Shown: positions 18,038 through 27,864, counted from the stretch's first letter. The stretch is 64,000 nt of DNA from an uncultured Opitutaceae bacterium (GCA_937889545.1 CALAOT010000070.1:1-64000); one strand, 5' to 3'. Made by a program: numbers and translations. The notes: generated by a model from the letters alone, not told the origin.

Positions 18038-19747
18038 TCACCGTGCGGCCGGGGGCGCCCCCAGCCGCCCGAGCCCGTCCCGCGCCTCGGAGGAGCCGGG
18101 CCTGAGAGCCGGCGCCGCCTCGAACTGAACCCTCGCCTCGCCGGCGCGGCCCGCCCGGGTGAGCGCCGACCCCAGCCCGATGCGCGCGTCCGCGTCATCC
18201 GGGTCGAGCCGCATGGCAAGCGTGTATTCCGCGATCGCCTCCGGGATGCGCCCCAGCCCGTCCAGCGCCAGGGCGGTGTCGTAGTGCAGCGGCGCCGAGT
18301 CGGACGTCGGCGGCAGGACGCCCCGGTACTCCTCCAGCGCGTCCCCGGCACGGCCCATGTGGAAGAGCGCGAGGCCCAGCTCCCGGTGCGCCTCAAGGCT
18401 GCCGGGATCGAGCCGCACCGCCGCGCAGAACTGCTCCGCGGCCCCGGCGTGCCTCCCCTCCCTCGCCAGGGCCTCCCCCAGCGCCATCCGGGCCCGGGGA
18501 TTGGACGGGCGCCGCGCCACCGTGTCGCCCCAGATCGCGGCCTCGCTCCGGTAGTCGCCGTTCCGCAGGCCCGTGAGGATCCCCAGCGCCAGGGCGGCCG
18601 CAAGGAGGGGCGCCAGGCTGCGCCTCCCGAGCCAAGCCCAGGCCCCCGCGACAACGAGCGCGGCGACCGCCGCCAGGGGAAGATACATCCGGTGCTCGGC
18701 CATCGGCTGGAAGGCCACGGGCACGACTCCCGAGGCAGGGGCGAGGATTGCGAGGAACCACACGCCCGCGAACCCCGCGAAGGTCCTCCGCAGGAAGGCG
18801 GCCGCGGCGGCCAGCGCGATGGCGGCGAGGACGAGAGCCCACGGAAGCGCCGCGCCGACGCTGCCGACGAGGCTGGTCCCGTAGTCGAACACCAGCGGAT
18901 GCGGCCACACGGAGAGGAGGAGGTAATGGGCGACGGCCCAGCACTCCGATAGCCCGTAGGCCCACCACGTGAACCCGAGCCCGAGGCCCACGCCGCGGCC
19001 GCCCAGGCCCGCGGCCAGCCAGCCCAGGACGAGCCAGGTGGAGGCCAGCCCAAGGTAGAGCCTCCACCGAAGGCGCAGCGCCTCCCGGAAGCCCGTCGAA
19101 ACGAACGTGCGGTCGTATGCCAGGACGACGAGCGGGGCCGTCACCATCACCTCCTTTGTCGCCATGCCGAGGAGGCACGCGGACACCGAGAGGACGTGCC
19201 ACGCGCCGGGCCTTGGCGACTGAACCCCGCGGATGAAGCAGTAGAGCGTCATGAGGTAGAGGAGGCCCATGAGCGATTCCGACCTCTGGCTCACATAGGT
19301 CACCGACTCGGTCTGGAGCGGATGCAGCGCCCAGAGGAGCGCGACCGCGAAGGCCGCCAGGACGCGGTCGCGCTCCGACGGGAAGGGGCCGGGGCGCCAT
19401 GCGAGCGTCCGCGTGGCGATCCCGAATAAGGCCAGCGCCGCCAGGATATGGATCCCGAGGTTCGCCAGGTGGTAGCTCCAGGCCCCGTCCCCGCTTACCG
19501 CATGGTTGAGGGCCAGGGAGAGGCTTAGGACCGGCCGGCCGCGGACCGGCGAGCCGGCGGGCGGCGAAAGCACCCCTCCGATGGGCCAGAGTCGGCGGAC
19601 CGACGGGTTGCGCGTGATCCACACGTGGTCGTCGTAGATCAGCGGGCCGGCCAGGGTGCCCCGGTACGCGGCGGCCACCGCGACGGCGATCACGATGGCC
19701 GCGGCCCACCTGAGCGCCGCGACGGGCATGTCCGCGGTCGGCCTCAC
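18038..19747 (-). CDS. TMTC-like membrane protein with TPR repeats (GT-C type)
   Basis: A 569-residue protein. The N-terminal 380 residues are polytopic. The first loop has PLIYDDHVWITRNPSVR, then RPVLSLSLALNHAV, ALHPLQTESVTYVSQRSE and GMATKEVMVTAPLVVLAYD. These are the hallmark blocks of the TMTC family of O-mannosyltransferase-like proteins and its bacterial relatives. The C-terminal 160 residues are four TPRs, for example ARMALGEALAREGRHAGAAE and AHRELGLALFHMGRAGDA. Eukaryotic TMTCs mannosylate cadherins; the bacterial members are largely uncharacterised. A second start at 19729 would remove six residues. It is divergent from the gene at 19800 and convergent with the GT2 gene, without a gap. 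Confidence 0.82.
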   Translation of the reverse strand: MRPTADMPVAALRWAAAIVIAVAVAAAYRGTLAGPLIYDDHVWITRNPSVRRLWPIGGVLSPPAGSPVRGRPVLSLSLALNHAVSGDGAWSYHLANLGIHILAALALFGIATRTLAWRPGPFPSERDRVLAAFAVALLWALHPLQTESVTYVSQRSESLMGLLYLMTLYCFIRGVQSPRPGAWHVLSVSACLLGMATKEVMVTAPLVVLAYDRTFVSTGFREALRLRWRLYLGLASTWLVLGWLAAGLGGRGVGLGLGFTWWAYGLSECWAVAHYLLLSVWPHPLVFDYGTSLVGSVGAALPWALVLAAIALAAAAAFLRRTFAGFAGVWFLAILAPASGVVPVAFQPMAEHRMYLPLAAVAALVVAGAWAWLGRRSLAPLLAAALALGILTGLRNGDYRSEAAIWGDTVARRPSNPRARMALGEALAREGRHAGAAEQFCAAVRLDPGSLEAHRELGLALFHMGRAGDALEEYRGVLPPTSDSAPLHYDTALALDGLGRIPEAIAEYTLAMRLDPDDADARIGLGSALTRAGRAGEARVQFEAAPALRPGSSEARDGLGRLGAPPAAR

Positions 19748-19799
19748 GGGTCGTTGCGTGCAGGGGCCATCGCGGCCCCGAGGCTACCGCCCGGCGCAA

Positions 19800-21563
19800 A
19801 TGCGCCGCGAGGAGATTATTGCCATCTTGGCCCGCGTATTGTGCGCTGGCCTGGCCCCCACCCCGATGATCGCCGACACGCTCGCCTGCCTCCTCCTGGT
19901 CCTGGGCGTCGCCTTCGGGCTCTCGCGGCCGCTGCTCGACCGGTTCCGGCTGGAGCCGGCCGAGGACCTCGTGGCGGGCGCCGCGCTCTCGCTTGTCGCG
20001 GCGTGGGGGATCGCCTGGGCCGTGTTCGCGAGCGGCTGCCCCCTCTGGGGGTACTGGCTCCTGCCGGCGCTGGCAGCCGCGGGCCTCGCCTGCGGCTGGC
20101 GCGGGGCCGCAAGGCTCGTCGCCGATCCCGCGGCCCGGGACCTCGCGGCCGGCCAGCTCCTCGTGACCGGCTGGTGCGTGGGATGGCTCGCATTCGTCCG
20201 GAGCCACTCCGGCGGCGCATGGATGCTCGACTGGCTCGAGCACTGGCAGCGGGCCCAGTTCTTCCTGCGCGACTGGCCCCCCGGCAAGCCGTTCATCGAC
20301 ATCTTCGTGATGCCCGCGCGCCCCCCATTGGCGAACGTGCTGGCGGCCGCGTTCCTGCGCATGACGCAGGCCGACTACGCGCACTTCCAGGTAATCATGG
20401 CGGCGCTGTGCAGCCTCGCCTACCTCCCCGTGGGCCTCCTGGCGGGGCGTTTCGGGGGCAGGCCCGCCGCGCGCGTCGCCGCCGTCGTCCTGATGGTGAA
20501 CCCGCTCTTCCTCCAGAATGCGACCTACCCGTGGACGAAGCTCCCGGCGGCGTTCCTCATCCTGGCCGGCCTCTACTTCTTCCTGCGGGTGCGCGACGGC
20601 GGCGCCCCGGCGGGACGGCCGGCGGTCCTCTGCGCGCTCCTCCTCGGCGGGGCGGTCGTGACCCATTACTCGGCGGGGCCCTATGTCTGCGTTCTCGCGC
20701 TGGCCTGGATCGCGGCGGGATGGGGGCGGTGGGACCCCGGCTTCCTGCGCATGACGGCCGCCGCGGCGGCCGCGGGGGCCTGCGTCCTTGCTCCCTGGTT
20801 CGCATGGTCGGTCGCGCAGTACGGCTGGCACGCCACGTTCCTCTCGAACTCCAGCGTCACCACCCTGGAGCGGTGGCGGGGCGGCCACCTCCTCAAGGTG
20901 GCGCTCAACCTGCGCGACACCCTCCTTCCCCCCCAGGTCCGGGGCTTCCGGGGCTCCCTGTTCGGCCAGTCGAGCCGGTGGGGCGCCCTCCGGGACCAGT
21001 GCTTCCTCCTGTACCAGGTCAACCTGCCGCTGGCGCTCGGGAGCGTCGGCTTTGTGGCCGTCCTCCGGGAGGCCTTCCGGGCGGCGCGGGCGGCACGGCC
21101 GCGCGACCGGCTATTCTGGACGCTCGTCCTCGCGGGCTTCGTCCTCCTGAGCGTCGCCGTGTACGGGGACCGCGAGCACTACGGGATCGTCCACATCTGC
21201 CTCCAGTCGGTCGTCCTGCTCGCCCTGGCGTTCCTCGCCTCGCGGTGGCGCGGGCTCGGCCGCGCGTGGCAGCTGGCGCTCATCGCGGGATGGACGGTGG
21301 ACTTCTGCCTCGGGATCGCCCTCCAGTTCGCGGTCGAGGACTTCGCGTTCGACCGGTGGCTCCTGCCCGGGCGCGGCCCCGCGCAGGTCGCCCGGACCTA
21401 CAGCCTTGTCTCCCAGGAGAACCTCCACGAGAAAATCATCGCCCATTTGGCATATTTTGCAGACATTCTGGCGACTCCTCCCGCGCTCGTGCTGGCGCTC
21501 CTGGGCGCCATCTTCTGCATGGCCCTCCTGCGCGCCCGCCGGGCACCTGCGAGTCCCGTCTAG
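19800..21563 (+). CDS. GT-C-like polytopic membrane glycosyltransferase
   Basis: A protein of 587 residues if the ATG at 19800 is used; an ATG at 19866 giving 565 residues is equally possible, and neither has a clear ribosome-binding site. About eleven helices are predicted by eye. The first large loop, after the fourth helix, has HSGGAWMLDWLEHWQRAQFF and PGKPFIDIFVMPARPPL, with an Asp/Glu pair as in GT39 proteins. Further features are NPLFLQNATYPWTKLPAAF and VVTHYSAGPYVCVL. The C-terminal part ends in a helix and a basic tail. It is followed after three bases by a polyprenyl-phosphate GT2 gene, so the two probably work together. Substrate unknown. Confidence 0.72.
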   Translation: MRREEIIAILARVLCAGLAPTPMIADTLACLLLVLGVAFGLSRPLLDRFRLEPAEDLVAGAALSLVAAWGIAWAVFASGCPLWGYWLLPALAAAGLACGWRGAARLVADPAARDLAAGQLLVTGWCVGWLAFVRSHSGGAWMLDWLEHWQRAQFFLRDWPPGKPFIDIFVMPARPPLANVLAAAFLRMTQADYAHFQVIMAALCSLAYLPVGLLAGRFGGRPAARVAAVVLMVNPLFLQNATYPWTKLPAAFLILAGLYFFLRVRDGGAPAGRPAVLCALLLGGAVVTHYSAGPYVCVLALAWIAAGWGRWDPGFLRMTAAAAAAGACVLAPWFAWSVAQYGWHATFLSNSSVTTLERWRGGHLLKVALNLRDTLLPPQVRGFRGSLFGQSSRWGALRDQCFLLYQVNLPLALGSVGFVAVLREAFRAARAARPRDRLFWTLVLAGFVLLSVAVYGDREHYGIVHICLQSVVLLALAFLASRWRGLGRAWQLALIAGWTVDFCLGIALQFAVEDFAFDRWLLPGRGPAQVARTYSLVSQENLHEKIIAHLAYFADILATPPALVLALLGAIFCMALLRARRAPASPV

Positions 21564-21566
21564 CCC

Positions 21567-22511
21567 ATGACCGACTCTCCAAGACCGACCGTCGCCATCG
21601 TCGTGCCCGTGTTCAACGAGGAGCCCGTGCTCCCGGAGCTGTTCGCGCGCCTGGAGGCCCTCTTCGCCGCCCCGGCCGAGTGCGCGTGGCGCGCGGTCTT
21701 CGTGGACGACGGGAGCCGCGACCGCTCGGCGGAGCTCCTGCGCGCGCAGGGCGCGCGCGACTCCCGCTTCGAGCTGGTCGAGCTCTCGAGGAACTTCGGG
21801 TTCCAGAGCGCGCTCGCGGCCGGCCTGGCCCACGCGGGCGCCGCGGACGCCGTCGTGACGATGGACGCGGACCTGCAGGACCCCCCCGAGGTGGTCCCCG
21901 CTCTCGTGGCGGCCTGGCGCTCGGGCGCCGAGGTTGTGCGGGCCGTTCGGCGCTCGCGCAAGGAGACCGGCGTCCGCAGGGTCGGCTTCGACGTCTTCCA
22001 CGCGCTCTTCGACAGGCTGACGGACATCCCGATCGAGTCGAACGCTGGGACGTTCGGCCTCCTCGGCCGGCCCGCGCTCGAGGCGTTCGCGCGGCTTCCC
22101 GAGCGCAACCGGTTCTTCCCGGGCCTGCGGGCCTGGATCGGGTTCACGACGGCCGAGGTCGCCTACGACCGGCAGGAGCGCGCCGCCGGCAAGCCCAAGC
22201 AGACCTTCCGGAGGCTGGTCCGCTACGCGGTCGACGGGTTCTTCAGCTTCTCGTACCTGCCGCTCCGGGTCCTGACGTACACCGGGATCGCCGTCAGCGG
22301 GCTCGGGTTCCTTCTCGGGCTCTACTTCATCGCCAAGCGGCTCCTGGGGATCGAGACGGCGACGACCGGGTTCACGACCTTGGTCTCCCTCGTCACCTTC
22401 CTCGGCGGGATCCAGCTGATCGGGATCGGCGTCCTCGGCGAGTACCTGGGCCGCATCTATGACGAGGTGAAGCAGCGGCCGATCTACCTGGTCCGGCCGC
22501 CGCGGCGCTAG
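21567..22511 (+). CDS. Glycosyltransferase family 2 with C-terminal membrane helices (GtrB/ArnC-like)
   Basis: A 314-residue enzyme with a GT-A domain at residues 1-230 (VAIVVPVFNEEPVLPELF, FVDDGSRDRS, SRNFGFQSALAAGL, TMDADLQDPPEVVP). Two C-terminal transmembrane helices follow at about 232-256 and 268-292, then EYLGRIYDEVKQRPIYLV. This is the architecture of undecaprenyl-phosphate glycosyl synthases such as GtrB and ArnC, which make the lipid-linked donor used by GT-C enzymes on the other face of the membrane. It is tightly spaced between two GT-C-like genes. The sugar cannot be predicted. Confidence 0.9.
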   Translation: MTDSPRPTVAIVVPVFNEEPVLPELFARLEALFAAPAECAWRAVFVDDGSRDRSAELLRAQGARDSRFELVELSRNFGFQSALAAGLAHAGAADAVVTMDADLQDPPEVVPALVAAWRSGAEVVRAVRRSRKETGVRRVGFDVFHALFDRLTDIPIESNAGTFGLLGRPALEAFARLPERNRFFPGLRAWIGFTTAEVAYDRQERAAGKPKQTFRRLVRYAVDGFFSFSYLPLRVLTYTGIAVSGLGFLLGLYFIAKRLLGIETATTGFTTLVSLVTFLGGIQLIGIGVLGEYLGRIYDEVKQRPIYLVRPPRR

Positions 22512-22520
22512 CGACCGCCC

Positions 22521-23981
22521 ATGGGCCAATCCCGGCTTCTCGCCCCCGCGGGCTTCCTGGTCCTCGCCGCCGCCGCGCTGGCCCACAACCTGCCCAGGCT
22601 CGCGCCCGGGATGCTCGACTGGGCCGAACCGGGCAATGTCGCCGCCGCGCTCGCCCAGGGCCGGGGCTTCAGCGACCCCTTCGACGGGGCGACCGGGGCC
22701 ACGGCCTGGGTCTCGCCTCTGCCGGTCTGGGTGGAGGCTGCGGCGTTCCTCGCCTTCGGCGTCAAGTCCGCGGCCGCCGCCAAGGCCCTCCTCGTCCTCG
22801 CCGTCGTCGGGCTCGGCGCGGCCAACGCCCTCCTCCTCTCAGCGCTCGCCCCATTCGGGGCCTGGGCGAGGAACGCGGCCTCCGCCGCCTTCCTTGCGTA
22901 CTGCGCGCTGCTCCCCGCGGGGCCGCTCGAGGTCCTGAGCGAGGCCTGGCTCGACATCCTCGTCTCGGCGGCGCTCCTGTGGGCCGCGCTGGAGGCCCGG
23001 CGCTCGCCCGAGGCAAGGGGCCCCCTGGTCCTGTTCGCCGTCGCCCTCGCCGCCCCGCTCGACAATGCGGGCCTCGCGCTCGCGACGGGGATCGTCCTCC
23101 TCGCCCTCGCCTGGTCCTTCCGAGGGGACATCCGCAGGCTCCGGGTGCCGTTCGCGGCGATCGCCGTCGCCGCGGCCGCCGTCGGCGGGTGGACGGGGCG
23201 CAACGCCGTGGCGCTCGGCCGCTTCGTCCCCCTCAAGTCGAACCTCTGGTTCGAGCTCCACCTCGCGAACGTCGACTCGGCCGACGGGCTCCCGAGGATG
23301 GAGACCGTGCTCCGGAAGCTGCCGTACTTCGACGTCGCGCAATTCGAGCGGTACGCGCGGCTGGGCGAGCCCGCGTACGTCGACTCCTTCCGCGGGCCCG
23401 CGCTCGCCGCCCTGCGGTCGGCGCCGCTGCATTTCGCGGGCAACGTCCTGCGCCGGGCGGCCGACGCGGCCGTGTTCTGCCGGCGCGAGGGCGGCGGCGA
23501 ATTCACGCGCTTCCGGTTCCGCCAGGACGACGCGGTCCGCCTGGTGGCGTCGGGCGAGCTGATCCTCCTCGGCCAGTCCGGCAACGGGCTGTGGACGAGG
23601 ATCGACGCCGACCCCTCCGACGTGAGCGCGAGGCTGCACCGCCTCGGGCTCGCCGACGAGGGCGCCGCCTGGCGCGACTGGGCGGACAAGCGCCTCGCCT
23701 TCGACGCGCGCTTCCGCGGCGCGGGCGGGATCGCCATCGGCTTCCTGACGGCCGGGATCCCGGTCGCGGCGCTCCTCCTCTGCGCGCTCCTCGGGGGCGG
23801 GCGGCCCGCGCCGCCCGCCGCATGGGCCGCCGCGATCGGATTCGGCATGCTGCTCCCCTTCGTCCTCGTGAACCACAACGAGCGCCACCAGCTGCCGCTT
23901 GTCGCCATGCAGGCGGTCGCGGTCGGGGCGTGCGTCCAGGCGTGCGCGGACCGCCTCGGCAGGAGGCCCGCCGCGCCATGA
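22521..23981 (+). CDS. GT-C-like polytopic membrane protein
   Basis: A 486-residue protein with about nine helices. After the first helix comes PGMLDWAEPGNVAAALAQGR and FSDPFDGATGATAWVSPLPV, the D..E first-loop signature of GT39-like enzymes. An extracytoplasmic stretch of about 150 residues (about 240-400) lacks membrane segments and starts at LKSNLWFELHLANVDSADG. The last part ends with LVNHNERHQLPLV and a helix, a typical GT39 ending where an arginine/histidine loop precedes the final helix. It overlaps the next gene by four bases. Sugar transferase activity is inferred. Confidence 0.72.
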   Translation: MGQSRLLAPAGFLVLAAAALAHNLPRLAPGMLDWAEPGNVAAALAQGRGFSDPFDGATGATAWVSPLPVWVEAAAFLAFGVKSAAAAKALLVLAVVGLGAANALLLSALAPFGAWARNAASAAFLAYCALLPAGPLEVLSEAWLDILVSAALLWAALEARRSPEARGPLVLFAVALAAPLDNAGLALATGIVLLALAWSFRGDIRRLRVPFAAIAVAAAAVGGWTGRNAVALGRFVPLKSNLWFELHLANVDSADGLPRMETVLRKLPYFDVAQFERYARLGEPAYVDSFRGPALAALRSAPLHFAGNVLRRAADAAVFCRREGGGEFTRFRFRQDDAVRLVASGELILLGQSGNGLWTRIDADPSDVSARLHRLGLADEGAAWRDWADKRLAFDARFRGAGGIAIGFLTAGIPVAALLLCALLGGGRPAPPAAWAAAIGFGMLLPFVLVNHNERHQLPLVAMQAVAVGACVQACADRLGRRPAAP

Positions 23982-25894
23982 GCACGAGGACGGTCCTCCT
24001 CCTCGCCGCCGGCATCCTCGGCCTCTACTGGTGGATGGCGACCAGCATTTCCGACACCGAATGCGTCGCAGGCGACGAGATCGCGCACCTGACCGCGGGC
24101 TACAGCTACTGGAAGCTCGACGACTACCGGCTCCAGCCCGAGAACGGGAACCTCCCGCAGCGCTGGGCGGCGATCCCCCTCCTGCGCATGAACCTCAAGT
24201 TCCCGGCGCTCGACCAGGCCGCGTGGCGGATCTCGGACGTCTGGGAGATGGGGTTCCGGTGGTTCTACGACCTCGGGAACGACCTGCCGGCCATGCTCCG
24301 GGAGGGCCGCCGGATGATCGCGCTCTTCGGCGTAGCGACCGGCGCCCTCGTGTTCCTCTGGGCCCGCAGGCTCCACGGGGACAGGGCGGCGCTCCTGGCG
24401 GCGTTCCTCTTCGCGTTCTGCCCGACCATGCTCGCCAACGGGGCGCTCATCACGAGCGACATGACCGCCACCTGCATGTTCCTGGCGGCGGTGACCGCGT
24501 TCTGGGCGATGGCGCACCGGCTGACGGCCGCCCGGTGCGCCGGTTTCGGCCTCGTGCTGGGGCTCCTCTGCGTCGCCAAGTTCTCGGCGCCCCTGATCGC
24601 GCCCATGTGCGCGATCCTGTTCGCCGTCCGGGTCGCGGGACGGGACGCGCTCGAGGCGGCGTGGCCGTTCCCGCGGGTGATCGCGGGCCGGATGAGGATC
24701 GCCGCCTCGCTCATCGGGGCCACCGTCGCCGCCTGCGCCCTCGCCGTCGGCGTCATCTGGGCCTCGTACGGCTTCAAGTACCCGATGTTCCGCCACTTCG
24801 AGCCCAACCGGGTGCGCTCGCTCGTCGGCTGGGACGTCCTCGAGGACCAGGGGGGGCCGCTCGTGCCCATCCTCCGGTTCGCCCGCGCCCACGAGGTGCT
24901 GCCGGAGTCCTACATCTACGGGTTAGCCCACACCTACCGGTTCTCGCGCTACCGGAAGGCCTACCTGAACGGCGAATACAAGAGCACGGGCTTCGTCTCG
25001 TACTTCCCCTACACGACGGCCGTCAAGACGCCGATCGCCCTCTTCGCGCTCGTCGCCCTCGCGGCCCTCGGCGCGGCCTCCCGCAGGCGCGGGGCGCAGG
25101 AGTGGAAGGCCCGGCTGTACGACTGGTCGCCGCTGCTTTCGCTGTTCGCCGTCTACTGGGCGTTCGCGCTCACGAGCCACCTAAACATCGGCCACCGGCA
25201 CATCATGCCGGTCTACCCGGTGCTCTTCGTCATGGCCGCGGGGGCCGCCTGCTGGGTCACGCGGCCGCCGCGCTGGACAGGCGCCCTGGTCGCGGCCCTC
25301 GCCGCGTGGTTCGCGGCCGAGTCCGTCTGGATCCGGCCGCACTACCTCGCCTACTTCAACGAGTTCGTGGGGCCAAGCAACGCGTGGAAGCACGTCGTCG
25401 ACAGCTCCCTCGACTGGGGGCAGGACCTGCCGGGCGTGAGGCGCTGGCTCGACGCGCACCCCCCCGACGGGCCCGTGTTCATCTCCTACTTCGGCTCCGG
25501 GGACGTCGTGTACTACGGGGTCGGGGCCACGCGGGTCGGCGACGTCAACTTTGACATCCGGGAGAGGAAGGCCCCGGCCCTCATGAAGGGAGGCCTCTGG
25601 ATCATCGGCGCGAGCCAGTTCCAGCAGGTCTACACCGAGGCGCGGGGCCGCTGGGACCTGGAGAAGGAGGCCCGCTACCGCGGGCTCTTGGCGCACGTGA
25701 TCGAGCTTGCGAAGTCGGGCGGGAAGCTGACGACCAACGAGGCCAACACGTTCGAGGAGTTCCAGTTCGCCAGGCTCTGCCACTACCTGCGCGGCCGCGA
25801 GCCGCAGGTCCTCCTGGACTACACGTTCCTCATCTACAAACTTACGGATGACGAGGTCCTGCAGGCGCTCTACGGCCCGGGCCCCCTCCAATGA
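23978..25894 (+). CDS. GT39-like membrane glycosyltransferase (paralogue A)
   Basis: A 638-residue polytopic protein. The frame is open far upstream, but the real start is the ATG at 23978, which has AGGAGG upstream and overlaps the previous stop (ATGA). The first loop is CVAGDEIAHLTAGYSYWKLD followed by DYRLQPENGNLPQRW, with the D-E catalytic pair. Conserved later blocks include LITSDMTATCMFLA, VAKFSAPLIAP, SHLNIGHRHIMPVYPVLF and HYLAYFNEF with DSSLDWGQDLPGV. The HLNIGHRH...YPVLF and LDWGQDLP blocks are typical of a widespread bacterial GT39/PMT-like family. A soluble C-terminal domain of about 190 residues follows the last helix. Next gene is a paralogue. Confidence 0.82.
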   Translation: MSTRTVLLLAAGILGLYWWMATSISDTECVAGDEIAHLTAGYSYWKLDDYRLQPENGNLPQRWAAIPLLRMNLKFPALDQAAWRISDVWEMGFRWFYDLGNDLPAMLREGRRMIALFGVATGALVFLWARRLHGDRAALLAAFLFAFCPTMLANGALITSDMTATCMFLAAVTAFWAMAHRLTAARCAGFGLVLGLLCVAKFSAPLIAPMCAILFAVRVAGRDALEAAWPFPRVIAGRMRIAASLIGATVAACALAVGVIWASYGFKYPMFRHFEPNRVRSLVGWDVLEDQGGPLVPILRFARAHEVLPESYIYGLAHTYRFSRYRKAYLNGEYKSTGFVSYFPYTTAVKTPIALFALVALAALGAASRRRGAQEWKARLYDWSPLLSLFAVYWAFALTSHLNIGHRHIMPVYPVLFVMAAGAACWVTRPPRWTGALVAALAAWFAAESVWIRPHYLAYFNEFVGPSNAWKHVVDSSLDWGQDLPGVRRWLDAHPPDGPVFISYFGSGDVVYYGVGATRVGDVNFDIRERKAPALMKGGLWIIGASQFQQVYTEARGRWDLEKEARYRGLLAHVIELAKSGGKLTTNEANTFEEFQFARLCHYLRGREPQVLLDYTFLIYKLTDDEVLQALYGPGPLQ

Positions 25895-27864
25895 CCCGGA
25901 ACCTCAAGGCCTGGGCCGCGGCCGCCGTGGCCCTCCTCCTCGGGCTGCACTTCGCGATGGCCGTCGGGAGCAAGCGGCACGAGAGCACGACCTCCGACGA
26001 GCTGGTGCACGTGGTCGGGGGCTTCGCCTACTGGAGGCTCAACGACTACCGGCTGCAGCCCGAGAACGGCAACCTGGCCCAGCGCTGGGTGGCGCTGCCC
26101 GTGTGGCTCAAGGGGGCCACGTTCCCCAGGCTCGACCAGCCCTACTGGGGGGTCAGCGACGCGTGGGTCATCGGCCATGAGTTCTTCTACGAGACGGGCG
26201 AGGACCATTTCCCGAGGCTCATGGCCGCGCGCGCGATGACGGCGCTCCTGAGCGTCGCGACGGGCTTCCTCGTCTACTGCTGGTCGAGGAGGCTCTTCGG
26301 CCGGGCGGGCGCCCTCGTGTCGCTTGCCTTCTTCGCCTTCAGCCCTACGTTCCTCGCGCACGGGGGGCTCGCGACGTCCGATGTGTGCATCACCCTCTTC
26401 ATGCTGGCCTCGGTCGGGGCGTGGTGGCGGCACCTGGAGACGCCCGGCGCGGGCCCGTTCGCGCTCAGCGCCCTGCTCTTCGGCCTGGCGTGCGTCGCCA
26501 AGTTCTCCGCGGTCCTCCTCCTGCCCATGATGGCGCTCTGCGCCGTCGTCCACGTCGCCGTGGGGCGCAGCCGCGCCGGCCCGGTCGTCCTGTCGGCCCT
26601 CGGGCACGGCGCCGCCGCCGTCGCCATAATCTGGGCCTTCTACGGGTTCCGGTACAGCGCGTTCAACCCGGCCCTGCCCCCCGCGGTCCAGTTCATCGTG
26701 GCGTGGCCCGAGATGATCGCGCGCACGGGAAGGGCCGGCCAGCTGATCCACCTCCTCGCGGGGATCCACGCCCTGCCCGAGGCCTTCCTCTACGGGTCCG
26801 CGTACGTCGTGCAGGCCGCGCAGACCCGGAACGCATTCCTGAACGGGCAGTACAGCAACACCGGCTGGCCGAGCTTCTTCGTCTGGGCGTTCGTGCTGAA
26901 GACGACCGTCCCCTTCATCCTGGCCTCGGGCTGGTCCATTTGGCTCGCCGTCCGGGCCCGGATCCGGCCGCAGGCCGCCGGGGCGGCGCGCTGGGAGGGC
27001 CTCCTGCCGCTCACCCCGCTCCTCGCGCTCTTCCTGATCTACGGGGCCTCCTCGGTCCTGAGCCACCTCAACATCGGCCACCGGCACCTCCTGCCCATGT
27101 ATCCCGTGCTGTTCATCCTGGCGGGGGCGCTCGGCAGGTTCCTCACCTGGCCCCTGCGCCTGGGGGCGCTCGTCGCCGCGGCCCTGGTCGCATGGCACGT
27201 CGCCGAATCGGTGTCGGTCGCCCCCCACTACCTCGCCTACTTCAACGAGCTGGCGGGCGGGCCGGCCCAGGGCCACAACCACCTGGTCGACAGCTCGCTC
27301 GACTGGGGCCAGGACCTGCCGGGCCTGAAGGCGTGGCTGGACGGGAACCAGCGGCCGGACGAGACCGCCTACCTCGCGTACTTCGGCTCCGGCTACCCCT
27401 GGTACTACGGGATCCGGGCCAGGCGGCTGGCCTTCATGAACGGCTTCCACGAGGACGAGGCCTACATCCCGCTCGGCCCGGGGCTGTACTGCATCGGGGC
27501 CACCATGCTGGAGCAGGTCTACAGCCAGTATCAGGGGCCCTGGACCCTCGAGCTCGAGAAGGACTACCAGTTCCTGCGGGCCTTCGAGCCGATGTTCCAG
27601 TCCTATGCGACGGATCCAGCCGCGCGCGCGCGGCTGGATCGAGAGGTCGCCCCCGACAAGTGGACCGCGAGCCGGGACCGCTTCCTGCACCTGCGCTTCG
27701 CCAGGCTCTGCCACTGCCTTCGCGCGAGGAAGCCTGACGCCATGATCGGGTACTCGATCCTCGTCTACCGCCTCACGGCGGACGAGGTCAGCGCGGCCAC
27801 CACGGGGACGCTCCGCGACTGGACCGCGCTGATCGAGCGCAGCGCCGAGGGGATCGGCCGCTGA
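25891..27864 (+). CDS. GT39-like membrane glycosyltransferase (paralogue B)
   Basis: A 657-residue protein, full-length paralogue of the preceding one. It has STTSDELVHVVGGFAYWRLN and DYRLQPENGNLAQRW in the first loop, GLATSDVCITLFMLAS, VAKFSAVLLLPMMAL, SHLNIGHRHLLPMYPVLF and DSSLDWGQDLPGL. The start overlaps the previous stop (ATGA). The C-terminus is about 13 residues longer than in paralogue A, and its last 100 bases overlap the 3' end of the opposite-strand gene at 27765, an unusually long convergent overlap. A role in transferring a lipid-linked sugar to an extracytoplasmic acceptor is inferred from the family. Confidence 0.82.
   Translation: MTRNLKAWAAAAVALLLGLHFAMAVGSKRHESTTSDELVHVVGGFAYWRLNDYRLQPENGNLAQRWVALPVWLKGATFPRLDQPYWGVSDAWVIGHEFFYETGEDHFPRLMAARAMTALLSVATGFLVYCWSRRLFGRAGALVSLAFFAFSPTFLAHGGLATSDVCITLFMLASVGAWWRHLETPGAGPFALSALLFGLACVAKFSAVLLLPMMALCAVVHVAVGRSRAGPVVLSALGHGAAAVAIIWAFYGFRYSAFNPALPPAVQFIVAWPEMIARTGRAGQLIHLLAGIHALPEAFLYGSAYVVQAAQTRNAFLNGQYSNTGWPSFFVWAFVLKTTVPFILASGWSIWLAVRARIRPQAAGAARWEGLLPLTPLLALFLIYGASSVLSHLNIGHRHLLPMYPVLFILAGALGRFLTWPLRLGALVAAALVAWHVAESVSVAPHYLAYFNELAGGPAQGHNHLVDSSLDWGQDLPGLKAWLDGNQRPDETAYLAYFGSGYPWYYGIRARRLAFMNGFHEDEAYIPLGPGLYCIGATMLEQVYSQYQGPWTLELEKDYQFLRAFEPMFQSYATDPAARARLDREVAPDKWTASRDRFLHLRFARLCHCLRARKPDAMIGYSILVYRLTADEVSAATTGTLRDWTALIERSAEGIGR

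Noticed and set aside
18393-20888. An 831-codon reverse frame spanning two genes
   Set aside because: It covers the TMTC-like gene and its divergent neighbour in another frame; composition is Arg/Gly/Pro-rich, a GC-driven artefact.
19625-22462. A 945-codon forward frame
   Set aside because: It is out of frame with the GT-C-like and GT2 genes that carry real motifs, and has the same GC-shadow composition.
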